DNA from: Sinorhizobium sp. 6-70
GTDB lineage: Bacteria; Pseudomonadota; Alphaproteobacteria; Rhizobiales; Rhizobiaceae
Assembly: GCF_030124375.1 (NCBI RefSeq)
Contig: NZ_JASKLS010000011.1
Location: forward strand, 62,001 to 126,000
Direction of reading: 5' to 3'
Length of the DNA stretch: 64,000 nt
A model generated the notes under the pieces. It had not been told where the DNA came from, searched no databases, and saw nothing but the letters and a program-made list of their open reading frames with translations. Position 1 is the first letter of the stretch. The number at the start of each line of letters is the position of its first letter. Shown here one piece after another: positions 32,914-41,652 of this stretch. The translations under genes and the position numbers were made by a program.

Positions 32914-34767
32914 TCACCCGAAGCGCTGCGATTGGAGCGCCTTCTCGTAGCCTTCGCGGGCCGTTTTCACCTGCGCGCGTTCCGACACTTCCGGAACTGC
33001 GACATCCCACCAGTGTCCGCCGGCTTCTGTGGTGATCAGCGGGTCCGTATCGATGACGATGACGGTCGTGCGCTGTTCCTCCGCCGTTTCGGCGAGTGCG
33101 GCCTCAAGCTCCGGGATCGAGGCGACCTTGCGCGTGACGGCACCCATGGCGCCGGCATGGGCGGCAAAATCGATGCCTGGCAAGGTCACGTGATGCGTGT
33201 CCTTCAAGAGGTTGTTGAAGTTGGCGCCGCCCGTTTCCATCTGTAGCCGGTTGATGCAGCCGTAACCGGCATTGTCGAGGAGCACGATCGTCACCTTGGC
33301 GCCGAGCATCACCGAGGAGGCAATCTCGGAGTTCAGCATCATGTAACTGCCGTCGCCGACCATGACGATCACGTCGCTGTCGGGCTTGGCGAGCTTGACC
33401 CCGAGGCCGCCGGCCACTTCATAGCCCATGGTCGAGAAGCCGTATTCCATGTGGTAGCCGCCGGGCGCTTCCGCCTGCCACAGCTTGTGCAGTTCGCCGG
33501 GGAGACCTCCGGCAGCGCAGACGAGCGTCGTCTTCCTGCCGCCGCGGGCGCGCTGGACGGCTCCGATCACCTGGGCATCGGAGGGGAGCGCCGCATTGGT
33601 CGTGGCGGTGGCCTTATCGGCCGCGGCCAGCCACTCGGCCTTGCCGGCCTTCGCCTTCTCGGTCCAGGCGCTGTCGGCCTTGTAGCCGCCGAGCCCGCCG
33701 GAGATCCGGTTGAGACCGGCCCGCGCATCGGAAATCAGCGGCAGGCCATCGTGCTTGCCGGCATCGAAGGGCTGGACGTTGAGGCCGATGATCTTCAACG
33801 CATCGTTCTTGAAGAGCGCCCAGGAGCCGGTGGTGAAATCCTGGAGCCGCGAGCCGACGGCGAGGACAACGTCGGCCTCCTCCGCAAGCGCGTTGGAAGC
33901 GGAGGTGCCCGTCACGCCGACCGAGCCCATGTTGAGGGGGTGCGAATGCGGCAGCGCGGACTTGCCGGCCTGGGTCTCGACGACCGGAATGCCGTGCTTC
34001 TCGGCAAAATCCGCGAGCTCCGCGCTTGCTTCCGAATAAAGCACGCCGCCGCCGGCGATGATGATCGGCTTCTTCGCCGACTTGAGCAACGCGATCGCGG
34101 CGGCGAGCTCGTCGAGGTCGGGCTCGATCCGCCGGGGTACCCACACCTTCTCTTCGAAAAAGTTTTCCGGATAGTCATAGGCTTCCGCCTGCACGTCCTG
34201 GCAGAGCGAGAGCGTCACCGGGCCGCAATCGGCCGGATCGGTCAGAACCTGCATGGCGCGACGCAGCGCCGGGATGATCTGTTCCGGCCGGGTGATGCGG
34301 TCGAAGTAGCGCGAGACCGGGCGGAAGCAGTCGTTTGCCGAGATCGTGCCGTCACCGAAGCCTTCCACCTGCTGCAGCACCGGATCGGGCCGACGGTTGG
34401 CGAAGACGTCGCCGGGCAAGAGCAGGACCGGCAGGCGGTTGACATGGGCGAGCGCCGCCGAGGTGACCATGTTGAGTGCGCCGGGGCCGATCGAGGTCGT
34501 GCAGGCCATGAAGCGGCGGCGGACGCTTGCCTTGGCGAAGGCGATCGCGGCATTCGCCATGCCCTGCTCGTTCTGCCCGCGGTAGGTCGGCAGTGTTTCC
34601 CGCACGGCGTAAAGCGCCTCGCCGACGCCGGCGACGTTGCCGTGACCGAAAATGGCGAAGACGCCGCCGAAGATCGGCACGCGCTTGCCGTCGATGATTG
34701 TCATCTGTTTGGTCAGGAACCGCGCCACGGCCTGGGCCATGGTGAGGCGCACGGTCTTCTGGCTCAT
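32914..34767 (-). CDS. iolD: 3D-(3,5/4)-trihydroxycyclohexane-1,2-dione acylhydrolase
   Basis: 617 residues from the ATG at 34767 (MSQKTVRLTMAQAVARFL) with GAGGAAAC upstream. It is a thiamine-diphosphate enzyme that opens the inositol-derived ring. ThDP domains are intact: the pyrimidine-domain motif YRGQNEQGMANAAIAFAKAS and the diphosphate motif GDGSYMMLNSEI ... DNAGYGCINRLQ. It lies 67 bp downstream of iolC, in the same transcription direction. Confidence 0.95.
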   Translation of the reverse strand: MSQKTVRLTMAQAVARFLTKQMTIIDGKRVPIFGGVFAIFGHGNVAGVGEALYAVRETLPTYRGQNEQGMANAAIAFAKASVRRRFMACTTSIGPGALNMVTSAALAHVNRLPVLLLPGDVFANRRPDPVLQQVEGFGDGTISANDCFRPVSRYFDRITRPEQIIPALRRAMQVLTDPADCGPVTLSLCQDVQAEAYDYPENFFEEKVWVPRRIEPDLDELAAAIALLKSAKKPIIIAGGGVLYSEASAELADFAEKHGIPVVETQAGKSALPHSHPLNMGSVGVTGTSASNALAEEADVVLAVGSRLQDFTTGSWALFKNDALKIIGLNVQPFDAGKHDGLPLISDARAGLNRISGGLGGYKADSAWTEKAKAGKAEWLAAADKATATTNAALPSDAQVIGAVQRARGGRKTTLVCAAGGLPGELHKLWQAEAPGGYHMEYGFSTMGYEVAGGLGVKLAKPDSDVIVMVGDGSYMMLNSEIASSVMLGAKVTIVLLDNAGYGCINRLQMETGGANFNNLLKDTHHVTLPGIDFAAHAGAMGAVTRKVASIPELEAALAETAEEQRTTVIVIDTDPLITTEAGGHWWDVAVPEVSERAQVKTAREGYEKALQSQRFG

Positions 34768-34834
34768 TTTCTGTTTCCTCCTCGCGGGCGAAGTGCTTGT
34801 TCGCCCATTCCGCTGCACTGTCGCACGCGCGATC

Positions 34835-36802
34835 CTATGCAGCCTTTGTTTCACCCAGTTGCAGCCAGAGATCCACCAGCGCTTTGAACCTTGCCGCCAT
34901 GTCGGCGATTGCCTGCTCGTCGGTCATGGTGCCGGCGAGCCAGGCCTTGCTGGCGTCGGCGAAGATCGTCCGGCCGACGGCAAAACCCTTGACCGTCTTC
35001 GACGTCCGGGCGGCGGCAAAGCCCTCCTTCAACACCTCGTAGGGCGCCTCGAGGCCGAGCAGGACGACGCCGCGGCAGAGCGGGTCGCGCGTTTCGATCA
35101 CGGCGTCGATCGCCGCCCAGGCACCGCGGCTTGCCTGTGGCTCCAGTTTCCACCAATCGGGCTTCAAACCGGCATCGTAAAGCTCGCCGAGTGCCCGCGG
35201 AACGGTCAGATCGTCGAGCTTGCCGTGTTTGCCGGCAATGACCTCGATCAGGATCTCGCGGCCGACCTTGCGCGCTGCTTCGAAGGCGGAGCGAAGCTTG
35301 GCGATCTGCGCGGCCTTGAGCTCGGCCGGATCATCGGGATGGAAGAAGGAGAGCACCTTGATGCAATGGTCGACCGGCCAGTCGATGAGGCGGCTGCCGA
35401 GGTCCTGGCTGAATTCGAACTGCAGCGGACGCGAGCCGGGAAGCTCGATCGGCTTGCCGATCCAGAAATCGCGATAGGCGCCGGCGGCATAAAGCGCGTC
35501 GCGACCATATTTGTCGTCGATCAGCATGCCGAAGCCCGGCCGGCCGGAGGCGACCTGGGCGGCGGCCTTGACCGCAAGCACCTTGAAAGCGGGGATGCGG
35601 GCCAGAAGTTCCGGCTTGCCGTCCGCAATATCTTCGAGCTGGCTGCGGTGATCGATCGCAAGCGCCATCAGGAGCGGAATATCGCGGCGGCGGGTTGTCG
35701 CCCAATGAACGTGGTTGATCGCCTCGTCCTTGCGGAGCGCTTTTTCCTTGCTGCCGTTTTCGAGAAAGAACGTAAGTTCGGTCCAGGTGGGGATTTCCGG
35801 CGCGCAAAGCAGGCGCGACACCGCGAAGGCGCCGCAGGCATTGGCCCAGGTGGCCGATGTCGCGTGCGGCTCGCCGGTCAGCCAGCCGCGCAGGAAGCCG
35901 GACATGAAGGCATCGCCCGCGCCGAGCACGTTGTAGACCTCGATCGGAAAACCCTTGCCGACGATGCCGTCCTCGAGATTGTCGGAGATCGGGCCGTCAT
36001 AAACGATGCAGCCCATCGGTCCGCGCTTCAAAACGATCGTGGCTTTGGACAGCGAGCGGATGGTCTTCAGCGCCTTCAGCAGATCGCTCTCGCCGGATGC
36101 GATCAGAACCTCTTCCTCCGTGCCGACGATGAGATCGCAGTCGCCGAGAACGGTCTTCAGGTGGGCGGAGACGCGGTCGGAGGCGATATAGCGGCTTTCG
36201 CCCGCGTCGTGGCCGGCAAGGCCCCAGAGATTGGGGCGATAATCGATGTCGAAGACGACCTTCGCGCCCGCTTCCTTGGCGATGCGTATCGCCTTGCGCT
36301 GTGCAGCATCGGTATTCGGCTTGGAAAAATGCGTCCCCGAAACGAGGACTGCGCGCGCGGACCGGATGAAGTCTTCCGCGACATCGTCCTCGCAAAGCGC
36401 GTTGTCCGCGCAATTGTCGCGATAGAAGAGCAGCGGGAAGGACTTATCGTTTTCGACGGAAAGGATCGCGAGCGCCGTCAACCGCTCCGGATCGGTGACG
36501 ATGCCGCGGGTTTCGACACCCTCGCGTTGAAGCTGTTCGCGGATGAAGCGGCCCATCTGCTCGTCGCCGACGCGTGTCAGCAGTGCCGATTTCAGCCCGA
36601 GGCGCGCGGTGCCGACGGAGATGTTGCAGGGGCAGCCGCCGACGGATTTGGCAAAGCTTGCCACGTCTTCAAGCCGTGTGCCGATCTGCTGGCCGTAGAG
36701 ATCGACCGAGGCCCGGCCGATCGTGATGAGGTCGAGGGGCTTGGCTCCCATTGCCGACGTGCTTTGGGCCGACGGGCTTTGGGCCGATGGACTCTGGCTC
36801 AC
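34835..36802 (-). CDS. iolC: 5-Dehydro-2-deoxygluconokinase fused to a DUF2090 aldolase-like domain
   Basis: 655 residues, about twice the size of a plain IolC. Residues about 23-340 are a PfkB-type kinase (ITIGRASVDLYG, GGCPCNISVGTARLG, and the catalytic GAGDAFMSGFLRGWL). Residues about 350-650 are a DUF2090 domain related to class-I-like aldolases (IDHRSQLEDIADG, VEVIAGKHGK-like IEVIAGKHGKLDD), as is common in proteobacterial iol clusters. The kinase phosphorylates 2-deoxy-5-keto-gluconate. The start is a GTG at 36802 after GGGGAGGAAGCA. Residues 2-17 are a pentapeptide repeat (QSPSA) encoded by three 15-bp direct repeats. Confidence 0.93.
   Translation of the reverse strand: MSQSPSAQSPSAQSTSAMGAKPLDLITIGRASVDLYGQQIGTRLEDVASFAKSVGGCPCNISVGTARLGLKSALLTRVGDEQMGRFIREQLQREGVETRGIVTDPERLTALAILSVENDKSFPLLFYRDNCADNALCEDDVAEDFIRSARAVLVSGTHFSKPNTDAAQRKAIRIAKEAGAKVVFDIDYRPNLWGLAGHDAGESRYIASDRVSAHLKTVLGDCDLIVGTEEEVLIASGESDLLKALKTIRSLSKATIVLKRGPMGCIVYDGPISDNLEDGIVGKGFPIEVYNVLGAGDAFMSGFLRGWLTGEPHATSATWANACGAFAVSRLLCAPEIPTWTELTFFLENGSKEKALRKDEAINHVHWATTRRRDIPLLMALAIDHRSQLEDIADGKPELLARIPAFKVLAVKAAAQVASGRPGFGMLIDDKYGRDALYAAGAYRDFWIGKPIELPGSRPLQFEFSQDLGSRLIDWPVDHCIKVLSFFHPDDPAELKAAQIAKLRSAFEAARKVGREILIEVIAGKHGKLDDLTVPRALGELYDAGLKPDWWKLEPQASRGAWAAIDAVIETRDPLCRGVVLLGLEAPYEVLKEGFAAARTSKTVKGFAVGRTIFADASKAWLAGTMTDEQAIADMAARFKALVDLWLQLGETKAA
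36753..36797. repeat. Three 15-bp tandem repeats at the 5' end of iolC
   Basis: Units gccgacgtgctttgg, gccgacgggctttgg and gccgatggactctgg at 36753, 36768 and 36783. They add a Ser/Gln/Pro pentapeptide repeat ahead of the kinase domain without changing the frame. Confidence 0.9.
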
Positions 36803-36864
36803 TGCTTCCTCCCCGCGGACGCCGCGCCGGCGCCGACAATTATGATGATGTCATGGGCGATGAG

Positions 36865-36913
36865 GTTATGAAACATAAATTCCGTCATTTCGTCAATATG
36901 GAATTTTCATTCT
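36865..36913 (-). promoter_or_regulatory. iolC promoter region with IolR-like operator
   Basis: Minus-strand TTGACG (36891-36896) is a -35 candidate with weak -10 sequence 17-20 bp on. Directly upstream lies GGAA-TTTTCA-TTCT (plus strand 36900-36913). A second imperfect site, minus strand GGAA-TTTATG-TTTC, overlaps the -10 area. The reported Sinorhizobium IolR motif, as I recall it, is GGAA-N6-TTCC. Confidence 0.6.
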
Positions 36914-37766
36914 ATTGAGCGTCCGCCAGGCGCTGCCGCTTCTCGGCGATCGCCACCGTCAGCGCCATCGCAAAGGCCATGCTTGCGGAAAGGGAACGAA
37001 AACCGGCGTGGTCGGCCTCGACCAGTTCGAACCAGACCTTCGATGACTCGGCGAGCGGCGAGAAGGCCGAATCGGTAAGCGAGACGACCGGCACCTTGCG
37101 GCTGGCGAGCAGGCGCGCCTGGCTGGCGCTTTCCGAGGCGTAGGGCGAAAAGCTGACCGCGAAGGCCGCATCCTGCTTCGTCGCCATCGCGAGCATGTCG
37201 TCGTCGATCCCGGCTGCCGTTCCGATATGCTGATACTTCACTTTCAGCTTGCCGAAGGCGTAAGCCATGTAACTGGAAATAGGGTAGGAGCGGCGCTTGG
37301 CGATGAGAAAGATCGTGTCGGCCTTGGCGAGGATGTCGACGGCACGCTCGAAGGCCTCCGGGTCGACGGATGTGGCGACGTTGTCCAGCGATCGATGGGC
37401 TGCGGCGACGAAGCCGTTGAAGATCGAGCCGCTCTCGAGCTTGCTGTGTTCGTTCTGGCTCAGCGCTTTCAGCCGCTCTTCGTAGCCGGGGGTGCGTTCC
37501 CTGAGCCGCGCTCGAAAAATCTGCTGCAGGCTCGAAAAGCCCTCGAAACCGAAATGCTGCGCGAAGCGCACGAGCGTCGACGGCTGGACATCGGCGGATG
37601 TCGCAATGCTCGCCGCCGTGCCGAAGGCGATCTCGTCCGGATTGTCGAGCGAATAGGCGGCGACCTGTTTCAGCCGCTTCGGCAGTTGCGCCTTGCGCTC
37701 GAGGATGACGGCCTTCAGCGCCTCGAAATCCTGAGGGACGTCCATGGTCGTCTCCGGCGTTGGCAT
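36912..37766 (-). CDS. iolR: RpiR-family repressor of inositol genes
   Basis: 284 residues from the ATG at 37766; an ATG at 37745 with GGAG 7 nt upstream is the alternative start. The N-terminal HTH_6 domain is residues 10-85 (SIATSADVQPSTLVRFAQHFGFEGFSSLQQIFR as helix-turn-helix, split here: SADVQPSTLVRFAQ then HFGFEGF). A SIS sugar-phosphate-sensing domain follows at about 135-270 (LIAKRRSYPISSYMAYAFG, VVSLTDSAFSPLA). In Sinorhizobium IolR represses iol genes and is relieved by 2-keto-myo-inositol pathway intermediates. It is located between iolY and iolC. Confidence 0.9.
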   Translation of the reverse strand: MPTPETTMDVPQDFEALKAVILERKAQLPKRLKQVAAYSLDNPDEIAFGTAASIATSADVQPSTLVRFAQHFGFEGFSSLQQIFRARLRERTPGYEERLKALSQNEHSKLESGSIFNGFVAAAHRSLDNVATSVDPEAFERAVDILAKADTIFLIAKRRSYPISSYMAYAFGKLKVKYQHIGTAAGIDDDMLAMATKQDAAFAVSFSPYASESASQARLLASRKVPVVSLTDSAFSPLAESSKVWFELVEADHAGFRSLSASMAFAMALTVAIAEKRQRLADAQ

Positions 37767-37829
37767 CGTTCAGAATCTCCGGCCTCTGGTTTCACTGCCT
37801 CATTCTAATCGATTGATGACGGTCAGGGT

Positions 37830-37843
37830 AGAATGGATGTTCC
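37830..37843 (-). promoter_or_regulatory. IolR-like operator upstream of iolR
   Basis: Minus-strand GGAA-CATCCA-TTCT, 64 bp upstream of the iolR ATG. It matches the sites before iolC (36900) and iolY (39211), suggesting autoregulation. Confidence 0.55.
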
Positions 37844-37859
37844 ATTTTCCGTCATGTCC

Positions 37860-37973
37860 GCCCCTCATCCGGCCTGCCGGCCACCTTCTCCCCGCAAGCG
37901 GGGAGAAGGACACCCGCGGAGCTCGCTTCAGTCCCCTTTCCCCGCTCGCGGGGAGAGGGTTAGGGTGAGGGGC
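37860..37973. repeat. RIME1-like element between iolY and iolR
   Basis: 114 bp, the cleanest copy in the window: gcccctcatccggcctgccgg, palindrome ccttctccccgcaagcggggagaagg, then ccctttccccgctcgcgggga and tagggtgaggggc. Confidence 0.9.
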
Positions 37974-38009
37974 AAAAAATGTACAGACCGGATAACCGGC
38001 CGAATGCAC

Positions 38010-39140
38010 TCAGCCGATTTCGATCCATTTGTTCGTCCGGGCCGACTGGTAGGTTGCCGACAGCACCTTCTGGACCTCGTGGCCCTCGCGGAAATCGGTT
38101 GAGGGCTTGCCACCCTTGGCGATCGCGTCGAGAAATTCGTGGACCTCGATCGCCTTCAGATCGTTGAAGCCGATCTGGTGGCCCGGCGCCACGCAGAAGG
38201 CGCCGTAGGGCGGGTGCTCCGGTCCGGCCCAGATCGTGCGGAAGCCACGACTGCGAACGTCGTCGCCGGCATAATAGACCTTGATTTCGTTCAGCCGTTC
38301 CTGGGTGAAGACAATGCTGCCCTTCGATCCGTAGATTTCGAAGTCATGCTGCATCTTGCGGCCGGTGGCGATCCAGCTTGCCTCGAAGCTGCCGGTCGCG
38401 CCGTTCTCGAAGCGGACAAAAGCACGGGTGATGTCGTCGACGTCGACGGTACGCGTCTCGGCAGCGCCGCGCGAGACCGGGCGTTCGGGGATCTGGATGA
38501 TCGTTTCCGCGAGTACCGACCTGATCGGACCGACGAGGTGGCGCATGGAGGCGATGATGTGGCTGCCGATATCGGCAAGCGCGCCGCCGCCGCTTCGCGG
38601 ATCGAGCCGCCAGCCCCACGGAACATTGGCATCGGCCATGAAGTCCTCGGCGTGAATCCCGCGCATCGATCGGATTTCGCCGATCTCGCCGCTATCTATG
38701 ATGTCCTTGGCGAGGAAGATCAGCGGATTCTTGAGATAGTTGAAGCCGACCTGGGTGACGATGCCGGCCTTCTCGGCCGCGGCGACCATTTCCGCGCAGT
38801 CGGCGACGGTCGGCGCCAGAGGCTTCTCGCAATAGACGTGCTTGCCGTGGGCGATCGCCGCAAGCGCCATCTCCTTGTGCAGAAGGTTCGGCGTGGTGAT
38901 ATCGATGATGTCGATGTCGGCATCGGTCAAGAGATCCCGCCAGTCCGCCGTTGCCTTGCGGAACCCAAGACGCTGGCGCGCGCCTTCGGCGCTTTCCTCG
39001 CTCACGTCAGCGACGGAAACCAGGTCCAGTTCGAAGGGAAGATCGAATACGCGCGCTGCAGTCGTAAAGCCAAGAGCGTGGGCCTTGCCCATGAAACCCG
39101 TGCCGATCAGGCCGACGCCCAGTTTGCGTTTGCCGCTCAT
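38010..39140 (-). CDS. iolY: Gfo/Idh/MocA oxidoreductase of the inositol locus
   Basis: 376 residues from the ATG at 39140 (MSGKRKLGVGLIGTGFMGKA) with GGGAGGAA upstream. The Rossmann motif is GLIGTGFMGKAHA and the dehydrogenase motif with catalytic Lys is CEKPLAP. WRLDPRSGGGALADIGSH belongs to the substrate domain. In Sinorhizobium the gene at this position is named iolY. It belongs to the inositol dehydrogenase family, but its preferred inositol isomer is not decided by sequence. It is the first gene of the leftward iol set and has its own operator-like site. Confidence 0.88.
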   Translation of the reverse strand: MSGKRKLGVGLIGTGFMGKAHALGFTTAARVFDLPFELDLVSVADVSEESAEGARQRLGFRKATADWRDLLTDADIDIIDITTPNLLHKEMALAAIAHGKHVYCEKPLAPTVADCAEMVAAAEKAGIVTQVGFNYLKNPLIFLAKDIIDSGEIGEIRSMRGIHAEDFMADANVPWGWRLDPRSGGGALADIGSHIIASMRHLVGPIRSVLAETIIQIPERPVSRGAAETRTVDVDDITRAFVRFENGATGSFEASWIATGRKMQHDFEIYGSKGSIVFTQERLNEIKVYYAGDDVRSRGFRTIWAGPEHPPYGAFCVAPGHQIGFNDLKAIEVHEFLDAIAKGGKPSTDFREGHEVQKVLSATYQSARTNKWIEIG

Positions 39141-39201
39141 GTCATTCCTCCCGGGCATGGCCCCTTGCGCTTCGGGGAAATGAAATGAAATGTGCGAATG
39201 T

Positions 39202-39224
39202 TGTCAATATGGAATATTTGTTCG
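39202..39224 (-). promoter_or_regulatory. iolY promoter with IolR-like operator
   Basis: TTGACA on the minus strand (39202-39207) with the operator GGAA-TATTTG-TTCG immediately upstream (plus strand 39211-39224). The 13 bases ATTCCATATTGAC are shared exactly with the iolC promoter. Confidence 0.6.
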
Positions 39225-39303
39225 AAATGTCCCTGGCGGCAATGTGCCGCGAGAAACAGCGCCGGAACGGCCAATCCGCTACAAGGGACGGGCCGAGGGT
39301 GAA

Positions 39304-39363
39304 TTTGTTAACGCATTTTTACCATGTTTCATTGGAACATCGCCGGTAACGATGGTTAACGAA
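39304..39363 (+). promoter_or_regulatory. Inverted TTAAC-rich sites before the glutamine amidotransferase gene
   Basis: gttaacgcatttttacc (about 39307-39323) and ggtaacgatggttaac (about 39346-39361) are inverted versions of each other. TTAA-N7-TTACC is one base off the CtrA consensus TTAA-N7-TTAAC. CtrA control is only a possibility. Confidence 0.35.
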
Positions 39364-39392
39364 TCGCCCCGAAAAGCCGGAGTGAAGAAAGC

Positions 39393-40226
39393 ATGTGCCG
39401 TTGGGCAGCCTATCGCGGAGAGCCGCTTTATCTCGAGGAACTCGTAACCTCTCCGGCGCACTCGCTGATCGAACAGTCCCATTGCGCAACGCGCGCGAAA
39501 ACCGCGACCAACGGTGACGGCTTCGGTATTGCCTGGTACGGCGATCGTCCGGAGCCTGGCCGCTACCGCGACATCCTTCCCGCCTGGTCCGATTGCAATC
39601 TCAGGAGCATCGCCCGGCAGATCCGCTCGCCGCTGTTCCTTGCCCACGTCCGCGCAGCGACCGGCGGCGGTACGCGCCGCGACAATTGCCATCCCTTCGT
39701 TTTCGGACGCTGGTCCTTCATGCACAACGGTCAGATCAGCGATTTCGAGCATCTGCGCCGGCCAATGGAGAGCATGCTCGACAACGATCTCTATGCGGCG
39801 CGCACCGGGACGACCGACTCGGAGTTGCTCTTTCTCCTGGCCCTGCAGTTCGGCCTCGATCGCAATCCGCTCGGCGCGATTGCCGAGGCGCTTGCCTTCG
39901 TCGAGCGGCTTGCCGATCGTCTTGGTTGCCAGCAGCTCGTCCGCTTCACGGCCGCCTTGTCCGATGGCCGCAATCTCTACGCGATACGTTATGCCACCGA
40001 CTGGAAGGCGCCGACGCTCTATGCGGCGCCGATGGGGCCGAGCGGCGGCTACTGTCTGGTCTCCGAACCGCTCAACGACGACGACAATGCCTGGGTCGAG
40101 ATCCCCGACGGTGCCGCGGTCATCGTCGGCGAGAACGGCGTCGACGTGCGGCTTTTCGGTACCGCCGAGGTCGAGATACGCGAATGCCCGTTGGCGGACG
40201 CGCCACGCGCCGAATTGAGCGCGTAA
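39393..40226 (+). CDS. Class II glutamine amidotransferase (YafJ/EgtC-like)
   Basis: 277 residues beginning MCRWAAYRGEPLYLEEL, where Cys2 becomes the N-terminal nucleophile after removal of Met. GDGFGIAWYG, LAHVRAATGG and HNGQISDFE are the glutamine-binding segments of the Ntn-hydrolase fold. It is a stand-alone glutaminase domain with no synthase partner beside it. Its natural acceptor is unknown; EgtC-like gamma-glutamyl hydrolysis is one possibility. Confidence 0.9.
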   Translation: MCRWAAYRGEPLYLEELVTSPAHSLIEQSHCATRAKTATNGDGFGIAWYGDRPEPGRYRDILPAWSDCNLRSIARQIRSPLFLAHVRAATGGGTRRDNCHPFVFGRWSFMHNGQISDFEHLRRPMESMLDNDLYAARTGTTDSELLFLLALQFGLDRNPLGAIAEALAFVERLADRLGCQQLVRFTAALSDGRNLYAIRYATDWKAPTLYAAPMGPSGGYCLVSEPLNDDDNAWVEIPDGAAVIVGENGVDVRLFGTAEVEIRECPLADAPRAELSA

Positions 40227-40257
40227 GCGCGGCAGTACATTTTGATCTCTCGAGTGG

Positions 40258-41466
40258 CTACTGCGACAACGCGTCGGCGATGCGCGCGGCGAGCTTTGCC
40301 GCCACGTCTTCCTTGTCCATGTCCGGCCAGTCTTCGACGCCGTTGCGGCCGATCAGCTTCACCCGGTTGCGATCGCCGCCCATGATACCGGTCGCGGGCG
40401 AGACGTCGTTCGCGAGAATGTAATCGGCGCCTTTCCTTTCCAGCTTGGCGCGGCCGTTTTCGGCGACGTTTTCCGTCTCGGCGGCGAAGCCGATCACCAG
40501 CTTTGGCCGCGAGGGATGGTGCCCGACCGTTTTCAGAATATCGGGGTTCTCCGCAAGCTGGAGCGGGGGAGGGGCTTCGCCCGGTTTCTTCTTGATCTTG
40601 TTGCCAGCGGCGGAGGCGACGCGCCAGTCCGCGACCGCCGCCACCATGACGGCCACGTCGGCCGGAAGCGCCGCAAGTACCGCATCGCGCATTTCCTCGG
40701 CGCGCTCGACATGGACGACGCGGATGCCCGCGGGATCGGAAATCGTCACCGGACCGGAAACAAGCGTGACCTCCGCGCCAAGTTTCGCGAGCGCCGCGGC
40801 GATCGCGTGACCCTGCTTGCCGGAGGAGCGGTTGGCGATATAGCGCACCGGGTCGATCGGCTCGTGCGTCGGTCCGGATGTGACGATGGCCTTTCGCCCC
40901 GCCAAGGGTTTTTGTCCGCCATTCAAGAGTTCCTCGACGGCGGCGACGATCTCGAGCGGCTCGACCATCCTGCCTTCGCCGGCTTCACCGCTTTCGGCCA
41001 TTTCGCCCGCGGCCGGCCCGACGAAACGAACGCCGTCCCCGGTCAGCGTTTTGCGGTTTCGGCGTGTCGCCGGATGCGCCCACATTTTCGGGTTCATCGC
41101 CGGAGCGAGCAACACGGGCCGGTCGGTCGCAAGCAGGATGGTCGAGGCGAGGTCGTTGGCATGACCGTTCGCCATCTTGGCCATCAGGTCGGCGGTTGCC
41201 GGCGCCGCGACGACGAGATCGCACTCGCGCGCCAGCCGGATATGGCCGACATCTTGCTCGTCCTCGCGCGAGAAAAGGTCGCTGAAGACATGGGAAGCGG
41301 AAAGGGCGCCGACGGCAAGCGGCGTCACGAATTCCTGCGCAGCCGCCGTCATCACCGGCCGGACTTCGGCGCCGCGCTCGCGCAGGCGGCGGATGAGGTC
41401 GAGGCTCTTGTAGGCGGCGATTCCGCCCGAAATGATGAGAAGTATGCGCTTGCCGGAAAGTGTCAT
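40258..41466 (-). CDS. coaBC: Bifunctional phosphopantothenoylcysteine decarboxylase/synthetase
   Basis: 402 residues from the ATG at 41466 (MTLSGKRILLIISGGIAAYK). Two steps of coenzyme A synthesis. The N-terminal flavoprotein CoaC contains APATADLMAKMANG and APAMNPKMWAHPATRRN. The C-terminal CoaB synthetase from about residue 185 contains VTSGPTHEPIDPVRYIANRSSGKQG and ADWRVAS, with the nucleotide-binding KKKPGEAPPPLQL. Normal length. Two short palindromes lie upstream at 41510-41620. Confidence 0.95.
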   Translation of the reverse strand: MTLSGKRILLIISGGIAAYKSLDLIRRLRERGAEVRPVMTAAAQEFVTPLAVGALSASHVFSDLFSREDEQDVGHIRLARECDLVVAAPATADLMAKMANGHANDLASTILLATDRPVLLAPAMNPKMWAHPATRRNRKTLTGDGVRFVGPAAGEMAESGEAGEGRMVEPLEIVAAVEELLNGGQKPLAGRKAIVTSGPTHEPIDPVRYIANRSSGKQGHAIAAALAKLGAEVTLVSGPVTISDPAGIRVVHVERAEEMRDAVLAALPADVAVMVAAVADWRVASAAGNKIKKKPGEAPPPLQLAENPDILKTVGHHPSRPKLVIGFAAETENVAENGRAKLERKGADYILANDVSPATGIMGGDRNRVKLIGRNGVEDWPDMDKEDVAAKLAARIADALSQ

Positions 41467-41509
41467 TCCGCTTCGGCTCTTGGCCGCTCCTGGTTCTTTG
41501 ACGGCGACC

Positions 41510-41559
41510 CTAGAGCATCCCGCTTTCAAATGGAATCGAAAGCGGACAAGATGCTCTAG
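41510..41559. repeat. CTAGAGCATC palindrome upstream of coaBC
   Basis: Perfect outer arms ctagagcatc (41510-41519) and gatgctctag (41550-41559), with inner ccgctttc/gaaagcgg. A related tagagcg...cgctcta pair follows at 41571-41612. Confidence 0.75.
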
Positions 41560-41652
41560 TTTCAAAGTCCTAGAGCGTCCTTTGCGCGTTCGTTTGAACC
41601 GCGGCGCTCTACCCGACGGGCCTGCCGCATGTAATTGGAGCCGGTGCGGCGG

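Noticed and set aside
33451..36871. Long plus-strand frames antisense to iolD and iolC
   Set aside because: Mirror frames of intact enzymes; no ribosome binding site or family resemblance.
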